Shown here: in pieces, positions 1-8,089 of the stretch
Numbering within the stretch: the stretch's first letter is position 1
How the letters are laid out: each line of letters starts with the position of its first letter
Source of the DNA: UBA8941 sp963780545
GTDB taxonomy: Archaea > Thermoproteota > Bathyarchaeia > TCS64
Assembly (NCBI GenBank): GCA_963780545.1
Contig: CAWACK010000010.1
Coordinates: 1 to 64,000, forward strand
DNA: 64,000 bases
Direction: 5' to 3'
Made by a program: the position numbers and the translations under genes
The notes under the pieces: model-generated
The model's input: only the letters and a program-made list of their open reading frames with translations
Told to the model about the DNA's origin: nothing
Databases searched by the model: none

Positions 1-1
1 C

Positions 2-333
2 AACGGCCATGCCATATACCTCACGGTACATGAGCTTGGAAATATACTTTGGAGCATACTACCCTCACTAATAGCCTATCAGTAGAGGAAGCGGAGGAAA
101 CAAGACAAATACTAAATAAGATGCTCCAGATGATGAATCTTCTACCCGTAAGTAATATCGACTATGAGACAACTGCCATCGCATCGAAACACAGTATATC
201 CTACTACGACGCCTCCTACATCCAAGCCGCAAAGAGTTTGAATGCTGAGCTTATAACGGAGGACAAACACTTAGCCAAAGCCGCGACAAGTTACGGGGAT
301 CCAGCTCACCCAGCATCAACTCTGCACGAATAA
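2..333 (+). pseudogene. PIN-domain (VapC-type) toxin, 5' partial and frameshifted
   Basis: C-terminal two thirds of a PIN-domain ribonuclease of the VapC type. Frame 2 from the window edge encodes YLTVHELGNILW, a typical mid-PIN segment; near position 53 the frame must shift by one base to continue into SVEEAEETRQIL and the conserved tail YYDASYIQAAK...LITEDKHLAK, where the Asp residues would belong to the acidic Mg2+ site. An open frame from a TTG at 49 exists but begins inside the domain, so it is not a natural start. The 5' end and any antitoxin lie outside the window. A 10-bp CG tract follows 16 bp after the stop. Toxin identity is good; activity is doubtful because of the frameshift. Confidence 0.75.
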
Positions 334-471
334 CCCCACACGTGGTTCTCGCGCGCGCGTCAAGTTACTTCAGTTGAGCTATATGACCAGTCCATAGTCC
401 CCAATATCACCGTACCTGATAACCAACCAACTAAGCAGCTAACTAGGCAACCGATCAATTAAGCGCGCCCG

Positions 472-555
472 TCTAACGACGTTAGTTCCCGTGGGGAACC
501 GATCGTGAAATCGACCAAACACATATAATTCAGCTAAACCAGGTTAACTATAGTT
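472..555. promoter_or_regulatory. Hairpins and palindrome upstream of the AbrB gene
   Basis: Two adjoining perfect stems are visible: CTAAC-gac-GTTAG (473-485) and GTTCCC-gtg-GGGAAC (485-499). A palindrome AACTATAGTT (546-555) lies 8 bp before the GTG start at 564. The position fits autoregulation by the AbrB-type antitoxin, which usually binds palindromes over its own promoter; this is inference. Confidence 0.35.
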
Positions 556-563
556 GAACCGGT

Positions 564-830
564 GTGACTCTCAAGCTCAAGGTTGGTAAGAAGGGCTACA
601 TCCTACTGCCCAAATCCATCAGAGAGAGCGTAGGCATAGAGGAGGGCGACACAGTAACAGTAGAGGTAAGCGACGGCATAACACTAAAACCCACGAAGAA
701 ACCCGACACCGCCAAACTACGCAGAACACTACGCGAACACGCCGAACTCCTCGGAACACTCAAAGACGCCAAAAGCCCAACTCCAGGCGAACTCGCGTCA
801 ACATCCCTCGAGGAGGAGCTCGAAGGGTGA
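564..830 (+). CDS. AbrB/SpoVT-type antitoxin (VapB)
   Basis: 88-residue DNA-binding antitoxin. The N-terminal 45 residues are a swapped-hairpin AbrB domain: LKLKVGKKGYILLPKSIRE, then IEEGDTVTVEV and a strand with ITLKP. The C-terminal half, rich in Lys, Arg and Glu, is the part that would wrap around the toxin. The GTG start at 564 is chosen because the AbrB strand begins directly after it. The stop overlaps the GTG start of the following PIN gene by four bases, the usual vapBC arrangement. The partner toxin is broken, so this antitoxin is probably an orphan. Confidence 0.8.
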   Translation: MTLKLKVGKKGYILLPKSIRESVGIEEGDTVTVEVSDGITLKPTKKPDTAKLRRTLREHAELLGTLKDAKSPTPGELASTSLEEELEG

Positions 831-1248
831 AGGTATTCCTCGACGCGAACCTCCAAATATACCTGAACACCACACCGGCGGAGAAACGCGGAAGATACGA
901 CGACTTCTACACAGAACTCTCGGCGAATAACCGCCTCTACACCGACGCCCTCGTCCTCGATGCACTCCTGTACATCTCAAGCAGGAGGTACAATATACCA
1001 TACCTCGTCACGGAGAAGTTCATAGACTAAGTCGTCCTGCCCTACGCTGAGGTGCTCCCACTCTGACTTAACGAGTACAGGGCCTCCATCGAAGCCATGG
1101 GGGAGGCTCACCTGAAGCCATCCGACGCCCTCCACATCGCCTCAATGATGCTGAACGGCGTCGCGACCATAGCCAGCGAGGGAGAAGACTCGACGCCACA
1201 TCAAATGTCAACAGGATCTGGCTCACCGAATCATCCACCAACCTCTAA
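827..1248 (+). pseudogene. PIN-domain toxin, disrupted
   Basis: VapC-type PIN ribonuclease remnant. It opens with MKVFLDANLQIYLN (catalytic Asp in LDAN) and includes DALVLDALLYISSRRYNI. The frame is closed by TAA at 1028 and TGA at 1064, yet the same frame continues with recognisable PIN sequence, including KPSDALHIASMMLNGV and ATIASEGED. Around 1190-1215 further small indels are needed to restore the expected ending. At least two stops and probably two frameshifts make this a true pseudogene rather than a single read error. It follows the 564-830 antitoxin with a 4-bp overlap. Confidence 0.8.
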
Positions 1249-1449
1249 ATATGTGGCTTAAGGACAAGTACGCGCACTCCCAATCATCATACTTCAAAAT
1301 CACCCCAACCCCGAACACAGAAAATAACAACACCCACCAAGAACCATGACACACCCAAAAACCCGAAATGACCCTGAAACCATGAATCAAACACCCGACC
1401 CTACAAGCAAACCAAAACGAGAAAAAAAAGAGGACCCAAAAACTCGCAT
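1249..1449. other. Intergenic spacer, no gene seen
   Basis: A-rich stretch with no open frame that looks coding on either strand. It separates the broken PIN gene from a truncated antitoxin on the other strand. Confidence 0.4.
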
Positions 1450-1560
1450 CTAAAGTGGAATAACACCGCTCGCGCGCGATCCCCCATCTTCTCTCTCCTT
1501 CTTCGGTAGCACTACTCTACCCTTGCTGTCCAGCTCCTTTATTCTAACCTTCCCACGCAC
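1450..1560 (-). pseudogene. AbrB antitoxin fragment cut at a CG tract
   Basis: Reading leftward from a GTG at 1560, the peptide starts MRGKVRIKELDSKGRVVLPK, the signature first half of an AbrB domain. The rest of the domain is missing: after KKEREDGG the frame runs through CGCGCGCG (1471-1478) and ends ASGVIPL at a stop at 1450. Only about 36 codons remain. The loss of homology coincides with the CG tract, the pattern seen at many other sites here. No toxin follows on this strand. Confidence 0.75.
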
Positions 1561-1566
1561 ACGCAT

Positions 1567-1589
1567 ATTTTAAATGCATGCATATGCAT
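1567..1589 (+). promoter_or_regulatory. TATA-like box and palindromic operator candidate
   Basis: TTTTAAAT centred near 1570 lies about 30 bp before the ATG at 1600, the normal archaeal TATA spacing. It runs into ATGCATGCATATGCAT (1574-1589), which contains the palindrome ATGCATATGCAT. A binding site for the VapB encoded immediately downstream is plausible. Confidence 0.5.
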
Positions 1590-1599
1590 TGATCAAATC

Positions 1600-1824
1600 A
1601 TGGGGACCACCACAATCTCCCTAAGCGAAGAAGCGTACACCCTGCTCAAGGCCCAGAAGAGGGAAGGCGAATCCTTCTCCGACCTTATACTGCGCAAGTT
1701 TGGCAAGGGCAACCCCTCAACCATCTTAGCTTACCTCAAGGAGAACGGCCCCAATATGGATCTTAGCGGACTCAGCCGAGAGGTCGAGCCAGGAGTCACG
1801 GAACCTGAAGCTTCAGAAGGCTGA
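1600..1824 (+). CDS. VapB antitoxin, DUF217-like
   Basis: 74-residue antitoxin of the small archaeal VapB family (UPF0330/DUF217-like). The N-terminal part TTTISLSEEAYTLLKAQK followed by GESFSDLILRKFGKG is characteristic: a strand and helices of a ribbon-helix-helix-like fold ending in the Lys/Gly turn. The remainder is an acidic tail expected to bind toxin. The ATG lies about 25 bp after the TATA-like box. The gene ends 8 bp before the TTG start of the intact toxin, so the two are co-transcribed. This is one of the few intact vapBC modules in the first 5 kb. Confidence 0.8.
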   Translation: MGTTTISLSEEAYTLLKAQKREGESFSDLILRKFGKGNPSTILAYLKENGPNMDLSGLSREVEPGVTEPEASEG

Positions 1825-1832
1825 GCCCTAGA

Positions 1833-2222
1833 TTGGTCTGCGTCGACACAAGCTTCCTCATCGCCCTCGAACGCCACGACGGCGGAGCACTCGAAAAGCT
1901 GCGGGAACTCACCGACCGAGGCGAGGTCTTATTCATAACCGCCGTCAGCGTCGCCGAGTGTTACCGCGGCGCCGACGGTTCGAAGGACAGGCCGAAGGCG
2001 CTCAGGGACGCAAAGGAGCTTCTTGAGTTGTTCGCGGTACTGAATCTGGACTACGAGTCTGGTAGGATGTGGGGTGAACTCGCGGAGTCGATGAAGTCGG
2101 ACCCGATCGGTGACAGGGATCTTGTCATAGCGAGCATCGCCCTAGTCAACGGGCAGTCCATCGTGACGACTAACAAGAGACATTTTGAGAGGGTCCCGAG
2201 CCTCGTTGTTGAGGGCTGGTAG
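1833..2222 (+). CDS. vapC: VapC PIN-domain ribonuclease toxin
   Basis: 129-residue intact PIN toxin expected to cleave RNA in a Mg2+-dependent way and to be held inactive by the VapB just upstream. Acidic residues are in place: Asp in MVCVDTSFLIAL, Glu in SVAECYRG, Asp pair in DPIGDRDLVIAS, and the terminal TTNKRHFERV that closes the PIN fold. Length is normal for the family. The TTG start at 1833 is chosen because the first beta strand begins with it and it lies 8 bp after the antitoxin stop. A GC-rich alternating palindrome (around 2225-2236) follows immediately. Confidence 0.88.
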   Translation: MVCVDTSFLIALERHDGGALEKLRELTDRGEVLFITAVSVAECYRGADGSKDRPKALRDAKELLELFAVLNLDYESGRMWGELAESMKSDPIGDRDLVIASIALVNGQSIVTTNKRHFERVPSLVVEGW

Positions 2223-2249
2223 TCGCGCACGCGTGCGTCGTCAATTAAC

Positions 2250-2257
2250 TTTATAAA
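2250..2257 (+). promoter_or_regulatory. TATA box of the 2291 vapB gene
   Basis: TTTATAAA lies 34 bp upstream of the ATG at 2291, consistent with an archaeal TATA element and a transcript that starts just before the ATG. Confidence 0.55.
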
Positions 2258-2290
2258 CGACAAAAAACACCTTTTTCTACAGAATATTAA

Positions 2291-2554
2291 ATGCATGTCG
2301 AAGTAGGAAAAGAAGGTCGAATCGTACTCCCCAAGGAGATAAGGGAGAAAAAAGAGATCGATGAAAAGACAAGAATCATCGTAAGAGAAAGGCAAGGCGA
2401 GATAGTACTCATACCCGTCAAGAGATACACGAAACCAACTCAATCCCTGCTCGGAAGCATAAACCTCATAGCCCCCATAGACGACCCCAAAAGGCTAGCT
2501 CGAGAACACGCGGCGAAAAAAACGCTGGATGGGGTCAATGAATGCGATTCATAG
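2291..2554 (+). CDS. AbrB-type antitoxin
   Basis: 87-residue antitoxin with an AbrB domain at residues 1-45: MHVEVGKEGRIVLPKEIREK, then KTRIIVRERQGEIVLIPV. The C-terminal part is basic and variable as usual. The last codons overlap the start of the next gene (ATG at 2542), typical of vapBC translation coupling. The partner PIN gene has an internal amber stop, so the module is probably not active as a pair. Confidence 0.8.
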   Translation: MHVEVGKEGRIVLPKEIREKKEIDEKTRIIVRERQGEIVLIPVKRYTKPTQSLLGSINLIAPIDDPKRLAREHAAKKTLDGVNECDS

Positions 2555-2940
2555 ACACCAACGTATTCATATACGTGGCCACAAACCACCCCCACTACGG
2601 AAAAACATCAACCAACATCCTCTAGAGAGTAGAGTCCGGAGAAGAAGCCGCGACCTCAACACTCGTACTATGCGAGGTCGCGTGGGTCTTAGAGGCTATG
2701 GGTAGGCAGGGAGACATAAAGGAGACTCTGGAGAAGATCCTATCCTACCCCTCTATAGATGTGGCTAGCTTTGATTCAGACGACCTGATCGTTGGATCAA
2801 ACCTCATGGCGGCCCACCGAGTAGACTTCAACGACGCCGTTAACCTCGCGATCATGGAGCGCCTAGGAATACATGAGATCTACACAAACGACGAAAAACA
2901 TCTCGGCAGGCTAGGATTCATCAAAACCATTTTCGAGTAG
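2542..2940 (+). pseudogene. PIN-domain toxin with in-frame TAG
   Basis: Begins MRFIDTNVFIYVATNHPHYG, a canonical PIN start with the catalytic Asp in FIDTN. TAG at 2623-2625 interrupts codon 28. The same frame then continues with TSTLVLCEVAWVLEAM (conserved Glu), VDFNDAVNLAIMERLG (conserved Asp) and IYTNDEKHLGRLGFI, so everything downstream of one stop is intact. It could be a point nonsense mutation or a sequencing error. A pyrrolysine reading is unlikely because PIN toxins do not use it. It ends 11 bp before a CG tract. Confidence 0.8.
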
Positions 2941-2941
2941 C

Positions 2942-3067
2942 ATGGAAAGACGCGCGCCCGGGAGATACTCCTGCGATGTCAATGAAGCCACGAAAGCTCT
3001 GGCGCATCGCCTCAAGGATGAAGGAAGAAACAGCGCGCGCGAGCTCCTTAGCCGTAACAGTATCTAA
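2942..3067 (+). CDS. Short uncharacterised ORF spanning two CG tracts
   Basis: A 41-codon frame starts 2 bp after the preceding PIN stop. The central part (DVNEATKALAHRLKDEGRN) has helical, protein-like composition, and it is flanked in frame by CGCGCGC (2951) and GCGCGCGCG (3033). It may be a gene piece enclosed by two tracts. No family recognised; it could also be a chance frame. Confidence 0.3.
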   Translation: MERRAPGRYSCDVNEATKALAHRLKDEGRNSARELLSRNSI

Positions 3068-3069
3068 AC

Positions 3070-3089
3070 ATTGCTCATTATAATGAGCA
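3070..3089. promoter_or_regulatory. Perfect 20-bp palindrome
   Basis: TTGCTCATTATAATGAGCAA is a perfect inverted repeat. A half-site, ATTGCTCAATA, recurs about 20 bp downstream (around 3101-3111). The dyad with a second half-site resembles a dimeric repressor operator. No intact gene starts just downstream; the next region is a decayed zinc-protein copy on the other strand. Confidence 0.55.
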
Positions 3090-3118
3090 ATAATTTGGAT
3101 TATTGCTCAATATGATGA

Positions 3119-3440
3119 ACGCATCAACTCCCGTACCCGGTTTGTTGATTTTTTGGGCATAGGTTGTCTTCGGCTAAGGCGAATTCTCTGAAGCATCTGA
3201 GACACGCCTCACCTTCGCCTGGCATGTAGGCGATGAAGTGTGTGAGGGGTTCATGGCAGTTTACGAATTTATGGGGTTCCCATTTATCTATACTAAGGAA
3301 TAGCTCACCCGATTATTGACTGACTCGTCGAGTGATTGCGACCAGACTGATATTCTTTCCATACACGCTCTAATAACCCAAAATCTCGTCATTCAAGCCT
3401 CGGCTACTCCGAGTCTTTTTGATCCACCTCAGTCTATTTC
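3119..3440 (-). repeat. Repeat copy A with zinc-protein relic
   Basis: About 320 bp closely similar to 8090-8413. The minus strand keeps the coding sequence of a small Cys protein (NCHEPLTHFIAY...EACLRCF), but an indel near 3325 relative to copy B breaks the frame upstream of the GELF segment. Homology to copy B ends at CGCGCGC (3440-3446), whereas copy B continues into other sequence there. This copy is probably inactive. Confidence 0.7.
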
Positions 3441-3517
3441 GCGCGCACGCATTTTCTTTCCTATGCGCTTCATCCAGGATACAATAGTTTATTCAATTCA
3501 AAATCTGCCTTATAACC

Positions 3518-4313
3518 GTGACCACCTTTTTCCACTTCTCAGATTTTCACATACCAGATAGAAAAGGAATGACTCGAGAAGAAGGAGATCCCTGTAAAAA
3601 AATAGAAAAACTCATAGAAATTGCAGTGGAAACGGAGATTAAGCCAAGCTTCTCCATCATCACAGGAGACATCTCTCAGAACGGGTCCCAGACGGGATAT
3701 GATATCGCTAAGGAGTTTATTCATCAGATTGAGCATCTCGGAGGGCCAGTGCTGCCCGTTATGGGTAACATCGATGAACGAGACGGGTTCAGAAGAAACA
3801 TGCTAAGGGGAACCCTTCAAGAAGGGCACCCACCCTGTAACTATACTAAAAGGGTTGGGGGTATCAAAGTCATTGTGCTTGACTCCCAGGACCCTCTGAA
3901 ACAAACAGGGATGCTCCAGGAACCACAGATTTCTTGGCTGGAAAAGGAGCTGCTCGAAGATGAGCCACGATTATCGCATTACATCACCCCCCTTTCCCAC
4001 TCCATTTTACGGATAATTATCACAAACATTGTTCAACTTAGAAGATGCGGCGAAATTCGATAAAATTATCAGTCAATCAAATACTTTGGCGATTCTCTGT
4101 GGTCATTTACACCAGTGTTTTTTCACTCAGAGACGTGGCGTCAAGATGGTAGTTGGACCAGCCGCACTCAGCGAAATACTAATCAGCGACAGGGGTGAAA
4201 AAACCTACGACTCGTCGGGATTTATCATTCATACTCTCAGAGAGGGTATACTCACATCTAGACCGATAATCTATTCCGAGGGGAGAAAATTAATTAAAAT
4301 TAAACCCTTCTAG
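3518..4313 (+). pseudogene. Calcineurin-like metallophosphoesterase, frameshifted
   Basis: Cytoplasmic binuclear metallophosphoesterase resembling the CpdA/class III cyclic-nucleotide phosphodiesterase group. Metal-binding motifs in order: FSDFHI (Asp-x-His), ITGDISQNG (GDxxxxG), MGNIDER (usually GNHD; the His is Ile here), and GHLH (near 4100). Between about 3985 and 4030 the HHPPFPLHFTDNYH stretch expected before GHLH is present only in another frame, so at least two frameshifts separate the halves. The GTG start at 3518 places SDFH at residue 8, as in the family. The missing His in GNHD plus the frameshifts suggest decay. Convergent with the vapC gene at 4364. Confidence 0.75.
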
Positions 4314-4363
4314 GAAATGATCCTGATCGGTTCTAGAAGATGCATGATGTATTCGCGCGCGGA

Positions 4364-4771
4364 TCAGATGAAGACGACTCCTTTGACGCCCTTTAGGTCC
4401 TCGACACTGGTGTAGAGCTCCGCACCATAGTGGCACGCCGTCGCATACACTATTGCGTCAGCCATATGCAGTCCAAACATCAGACTGTAGTCAGCGGCCC
4501 CCTGAAGGCAGAGGGATTGGTCGACGGGCACAACGAGCGTCTGACCGATGGCGGCCACCGCCTCCAAGGCGCTCTGTTCGTTCACAGCCTGCCTAATCTT
4601 TTTGTAGACCTCGTAGAGCACCATCGCCCAGGCGACTATCTCGGAGGGGGCGGCCTTCTCTATTGCCCGCGTTGTAGAGCTTAGCCTTTGAGTCCGTTGG
4701 TTAAGCGCTTGAATCCACCCGTATGAGTCGACTGAGATCAAGCCTCCAGTCATGCTCATCTCTGATATCAT
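4364..4771 (-). CDS. vapC: VapC PIN-domain toxin
   Basis: PIN-domain ribonuclease of about 130 residues. The true start is probably the ATG before TGGLISVDSYGWIQAL, whose Asp is the first acidic ligand; the upstream Met at 4771 adds only a few residues. Other landmarks are SEIVAWAMVLYEVYKK (Glu), GLHMADAIVYATA (Asp) and ELYTSVEDLKGVKGVVFI at the end. The start overlaps the end of the AbrB-type antitoxin, as expected for a translationally coupled vapBC pair. It appears intact. The 3' end lies 3 bp from CGCGCGCG (4354-4361). Confidence 0.82.
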   Translation of the reverse strand: MISEMSMTGGLISVDSYGWIQALNQRTQRLSSTTRAIEKAAPSEIVAWAMVLYEVYKKIRQAVNEQSALEAVAAIGQTLVVPVDQSLCLQGAADYSLMFGLHMADAIVYATACHYGAELYTSVEDLKGVKGVVFI

Positions 4772-4941
4772 TCGTATCGAGGCCCGGCGTCATGCCCTTT
4801 GGTAGCCTCCAGAGGCCTGATTGGGATGTAATGAATTATGTTGTGCTTTACGATGACGGCCATTTTGTCACCTGGCTTTATCCCTGCCTCCCTTCTCACC
4901 CTCTCTGGCATTATGACCTGGTATTTGCTGGAAACGGTCAC
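4768..4941 (-). CDS. AbrB-type antitoxin (VapB)
   Basis: 57-residue antitoxin starting at GTG 4941 with VTVSSKYQVIMPERVRREAG, a textbook AbrB hairpin, then IKPGDKMAVIVKHNIIHYIPI. The frame is open to 5046, but the upstream codons are not AbrB-like and include the tract GCGCGCGCG (5024-5032), so the GTG is preferred. The last codons overlap the toxin start at 4771. It should bind its own promoter and neutralise the toxin. Confidence 0.8.
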   Translation of the reverse strand: MTVSSKYQVIMPERVRREAGIKPGDKMAVIVKHNIIHYIPIRPLEATKGHDAGPRYE

Positions 4942-5105
4942 TCGACTCCATCGATCCTCTAACTGTAGAACAGTTAGCCTATCGATATGAACGCCACGGG
5001 ATCTGCTGGCGTTTGCAAGCGTAGCGCGCGCGATAGTATTCGGCATGCGTGCGTATCGTGGTCACCTTTAAATCAGCTAGGATTAAGCATAATTTGTGAA
5101 TTAAA

Positions 5106-5713
5106 ATGCCCAACCTGTCGCAGGCTAAGACCCTCGGAGAGATAGGATCAATACTCATGATACTCACGGCGGTACCGACCATAGGGGTCCTACTGGGTTC
5201 GCCGGATTCATACTGATCCTCCTCGCGGTAAAAGACATCTCAGACATCGTAGGCGAGAGATCCATCTACAGGAACATGCTGACTGCGGTCGGCTTCGCAG
5301 TAGCCGGCTTGGTGGTTGGGGCGCTGATCGTCGCCGGAACCGCAATCAACTTCTTCAGGAGCAACGGCTTGATGGGTTCGAACCTATCGGGCTTCAGACC
5401 ATCGAGCATCCCTCCGGGCCAGTGGGCTGGGTTGATTGTCCCGGTTCTCGCCGGGCTCGCCGTGGTCTGGGTCATGCTGCTCGTGTCATCGATCTACGTC
5501 AGGAGAAGCTACTCATCCATCGCCTCGAAGCTTCACGTCGATATGTTTGGTAGGGCGGGCTTCGTGTATCTGATTGGAGCGGCTACGACGATTGTTCTGG
5601 TTGGGTTCGTAATCCTCTTCGCTGCGCAGGTGCTGTTGGCCGTCGCTTTCTTCTACATCGATGAGAAGACCCTCGAGCCACCGGCTCAGCCAGCGCCAGT
5701 CGCTTCCCAGTAA
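5106..5713 (+). CDS. DUF996 multi-pass membrane protein (one frameshift)
   Basis: Membrane protein of the archaeal DUF996 family, function unknown. It begins MPNLSQAKTLGEIGSILMIL, the family's N-terminal signature, and continues after a one-base frameshift near 5195 with AGFILILLAVKDISDIVGE, RNMLTAVGFAVAGLVVGALI and two further hydrophobic segments ending near residue 190. Five or so membrane segments are expected. If read as sequenced, only the piece from 5276 onward is open. The break sits in GGGTTCGCC and may be a read error, because the rest is well conserved. It is divergent from the antitoxin at 4941, with a CG tract between them. Confidence 0.7.
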
Positions 5714-5842
5714 CGTACACAACCCATGTGCACACTTCCTAATTTGCTAAATAATGAAAATAATAAATTAGTATCTTGCTAATTAATCAAAATTAAATAC
5801 GGGTAGGTAGGGTCGTTGGCTGGGATGAATTTCGCGCGCGCA

Positions 5843-6412
5843 TCATTTGATTAAACTTGGATAATTTAATACAAATTCCCTCATCTTAGCCTGATCTTCT
5901 CTCTTGTAACCACCATCACTTAGACTAAATAGCAAAGTATTACTGCCTACTAAATTAGAATTATTGAAACTAGTATAGAAGTTATTAACAACATCATTTC
6001 CAAAATCACTCTTAACATACGCGTATACAAACATACTCCTAGCATCTTTAACCGGAACAAACTTCACCTCAGTTTGATGATCCTGTTTTTCATCAGCATT
6101 TAAATTAAACTGTAGCGACAACTCTGTATAATCTTTATAATCACTTATCTTAAAATTATCTCCATTAATTAAAGTCAAATTACAGTATCTTACTTCTAAC
6201 CAAACATTACAGGGAAGATTACCTGCATCCTTTATATTAAATGCTACGGTAACATTGTTATCATTAGGTAACGTTCCGTTAACTGAAATAGATGATGAAA
6301 TCTTATAGTCAACTATCGGTTTTTGAATAACACCATATAGTGTCAGACCTAAAATAGCTACCAAAATAACAAAGAGAGTATACATAAGTAAATCAGTTTT
6401 ATTAAAATTCAT
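5843..6412 (-). CDS. Membrane-anchored extracellular protein, unknown
   Basis: 189 residues. A short N-terminal cytoplasmic stretch (MNFNKTDLL) is followed by one hydrophobic segment at residues 8-30 (MYTLFVILVAILGLTLYGVI). The rest is probably an extracellular beta-rich domain with many Asn and Ser/Thr (SISVNGTLPN, NVTVAFNIKD), suggestive of an Ig-like fold and N-glycosylation. The coding sequence is much more AT-rich than its neighbours, which could indicate transfer or a different expression class. The stop is followed within 2 bp by CGCGCGCGC (5833-5841). No family recognised. Confidence 0.6.
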   Translation of the reverse strand: MNFNKTDLLMYTLFVILVAILGLTLYGVIQKPIVDYKISSSISVNGTLPNDNNVTVAFNIKDAGNLPCNVWLEVRYCNLTLINGDNFKISDYKDYTELSLQFNLNADEKQDHQTEVKFVPVKDARSMFVYAYVKSDFGNDVVNNFYTSFNNSNLVGSNTLLFSLSDGGYKREDQAKMREFVLNYPSLIK

Positions 6413-6475
6413 ACATTAAAATCATCAAATTTTTCTTATATGAGTTCCGGTGCACACGCGAAGTAAGCGCGCGCG

Positions 6476-6589
6476 TTGCAGAGGCCTAGGTTTAAGAGGG
6501 GAGGACCCAGGGTGAAGATCTACCAGACCCCCGATGCGCTCCCTGAGCAGAGGTTAGCTTTCATGGATGAAAATGGGAAATACGCCTGA
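6476..6589 (+). pseudogene. C-terminal gene fragment starting at a CG tract
   Basis: Directly after GCGCGCGCG (6467-6475) an open frame reads LQRPRFKRGGPRVKIYQ and continues TPDALPEQRLAFMDENGKYA to a TGA at 6587. The composition is protein-like and a GTG at 6512 is available, but it looks like the last 30-40 residues of a larger protein cut at the tract. Family not identified. Confidence 0.4.
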
Positions 6590-6600
6590 CACTGAATTCG

Positions 6601-7866
6601 TTAATGCTCAGCGCGTACACTCTTCAAGGCATCGTACATCGCGACCACGTTTTCGATGGGAATCCTAGGTTGCACGTTGTGGATGGTGTTGAAGACGAAG
6701 CCGCCGCCTCTCATGAAGACTCTCACCCTATCCTTGACCTGTTTCTCCACCTCGCTAGGTGTGCCGAATGGCAGCGTGTTTTGTGTGTCGACGCCTCCCC
6801 CCCAGAATGTGATACGTCCACCATACTTGTCCTTGAGTTCCCTCATGTCCATGTTGGCCGCCGATAGTTGGACTGGGTTAAGGATATCGAAGCCGGAGTC
6901 TATGAACTCCGGGATGAGGGCTGCTACCGATCCGCAGCTGTGGATGAATGTCTTCCACGAGGTGTTCTCGTGGACCCATTCGTTGATCTTCGAGTGGTAA
7001 GGTTTGTAGAGCTTCCTGAACGATTGGACCGACATGATTGGCTTGAGCTGTGTGCCGAAGTCTGTTCCCGTGATGAACACAGCCGTGACCTTTTCACCCA
7101 CTCTACGGTGTATCTTCTCGAAGTTCTCGATTGCTATGTTGAGCTGATAATCGAATATCCCCTGAATTATGTCCGGGCGTCTCACGTGGCACATGTACCA
7201 TTCCTTTACCCCTCTGACTCCTCGGGGGTCCTTCATGTCGGGCCCGGTGATCAATGCGATGTCTCCGAAGCTGGATCCTCCGAAGTTTGCTAGAACCGCT
7301 TTACCCGTTGAGTGGAGTCTATAGGCTTCCCCGTTGAAGTAGTTTAGGTCCTCCATTGTTATCTTTGTGAACTCCTCTAAGTTGTCTTCGAGGTCGATTT
7401 TTTTCCAGTCCAGGGGCTTCTGTCGCTCGGTTGAGTCGAAGTAGAAACCATCCCTGGGCATCCAGCCGCTGGGTGGGTGGTTTTTGTCTCCGTTGGCGAA
7501 CATGGGTATGTTGCCGTTGAAATCCGGCTCGGTGTTGAAGCCTCCGGGTACGAGCACGGGTGTTCCGTCGAATGTTGTCCAGGGCTTCCAGTCCTCGTTT
7601 TTGTACCCGAACATCGCCCTGGGCCCAGTCAAGCCGACTACGTCGACCCCCAGAGATTCCTGGAGGTCGTGCGTTATCTCACCCAGCATCTGGTAGGGTT
7701 CGATTACCTTCACCGGTGTCCCTGGGGCATCCAGTTTGAGTGCCTGTCTCAGCCTGTAGACTGTGCTCACATGCATTCCCGTGACCGCGCTTCCACCTAG
7801 GTCCAGTGGGACGATGTCGGGCTCTCTGTGATCCAGTGTCTGTTCGACTCGTATGCGTGACTCCAT
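6601..7866 (-). CDS. URO-D-family cobamide-dependent methyltransferase
   Basis: 421-residue TIM-barrel protein of the uroporphyrinogen-decarboxylase superfamily, in the branch containing MtaA/CmuA-type methyltransferases, which move methyl groups between a corrinoid protein and an acceptor. Landmarks: N-terminal VEQTLDHREPDIVPLDLGG, central GSSFGDIALITGP, the zinc-binding candidate FIHSCGSV (His-x-Cys), and WGGGVDTQNTLPFGTP, a conserved loop in this branch. Length is typical and the gene is intact. The true methyl donor is not evident. A second family member with its own corrinoid protein is at 61951. The ATG lies about 40 bp from CGCGCGCGC (7906-7914). Confidence 0.75.
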   Translation of the reverse strand: MESRIRVEQTLDHREPDIVPLDLGGSAVTGMHVSTVYRLRQALKLDAPGTPVKVIEPYQMLGEITHDLQESLGVDVVGLTGPRAMFGYKNEDWKPWTTFDGTPVLVPGGFNTEPDFNGNIPMFANGDKNHPPSGWMPRDGFYFDSTERQKPLDWKKIDLEDNLEEFTKITMEDLNYFNGEAYRLHSTGKAVLANFGGSSFGDIALITGPDMKDPRGVRGVKEWYMCHVRRPDIIQGIFDYQLNIAIENFEKIHRRVGEKVTAVFITGTDFGTQLKPIMSVQSFRKLYKPYHSKINEWVHENTSWKTFIHSCGSVAALIPEFIDSGFDILNPVQLSAANMDMRELKDKYGGRITFWGGGVDTQNTLPFGTPSEVEKQVKDRVRVFMRGGGFVFNTIHNVQPRIPIENVVAMYDALKSVRAEH

Positions 7867-7914
7867 ATGGAGTAAATGTATCTTCTACAAGTTTTAAGAT
7901 TAAATCGCGCGCGC

Positions 7915-7986
7915 ATCGAAAGGAAGGGTGTCTTCCGGTCGGAGCTCTGTGTTCCACCGGAGCTCTATATCGGGGAGCGCGTACGT
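7915..7986 (+). pseudogene. Saccharopine-dehydrogenase-like C-terminal fragment
   Basis: Immediately after CGCGCGCGC (7906-7914) the frame reads IERKGVFRSELCVPPELYIG, nearly the same as IEKKGVYRPELCVPPELYIG near the end of the decayed saccharopine-dehydrogenase-like gene at 42065-43274. Everything upstream of this motif is missing and the sequence departs from the paralogue after about residue 24. It is a 3' gene end cut precisely at a tract. Confidence 0.7.
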
Positions 7987-8089
7987 TTCCTCGTTTGGGT
8001 TACTTTGAGGCGTTCAGGTGATCCTAATATACGATTTTCTAAAAAAGCAAACGTGCATTTCACTTATCCTTCGCCACCCTGCGCGCGCG

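Noticed and set aside
2623..2625. In-frame TAG as a possible pyrrolysine codon
   Set aside because: The gene is a PIN toxin, a family not known to use pyrrolysine, and neighbouring toxin genes carry other stops and indels. A nonsense change or read error is simpler.
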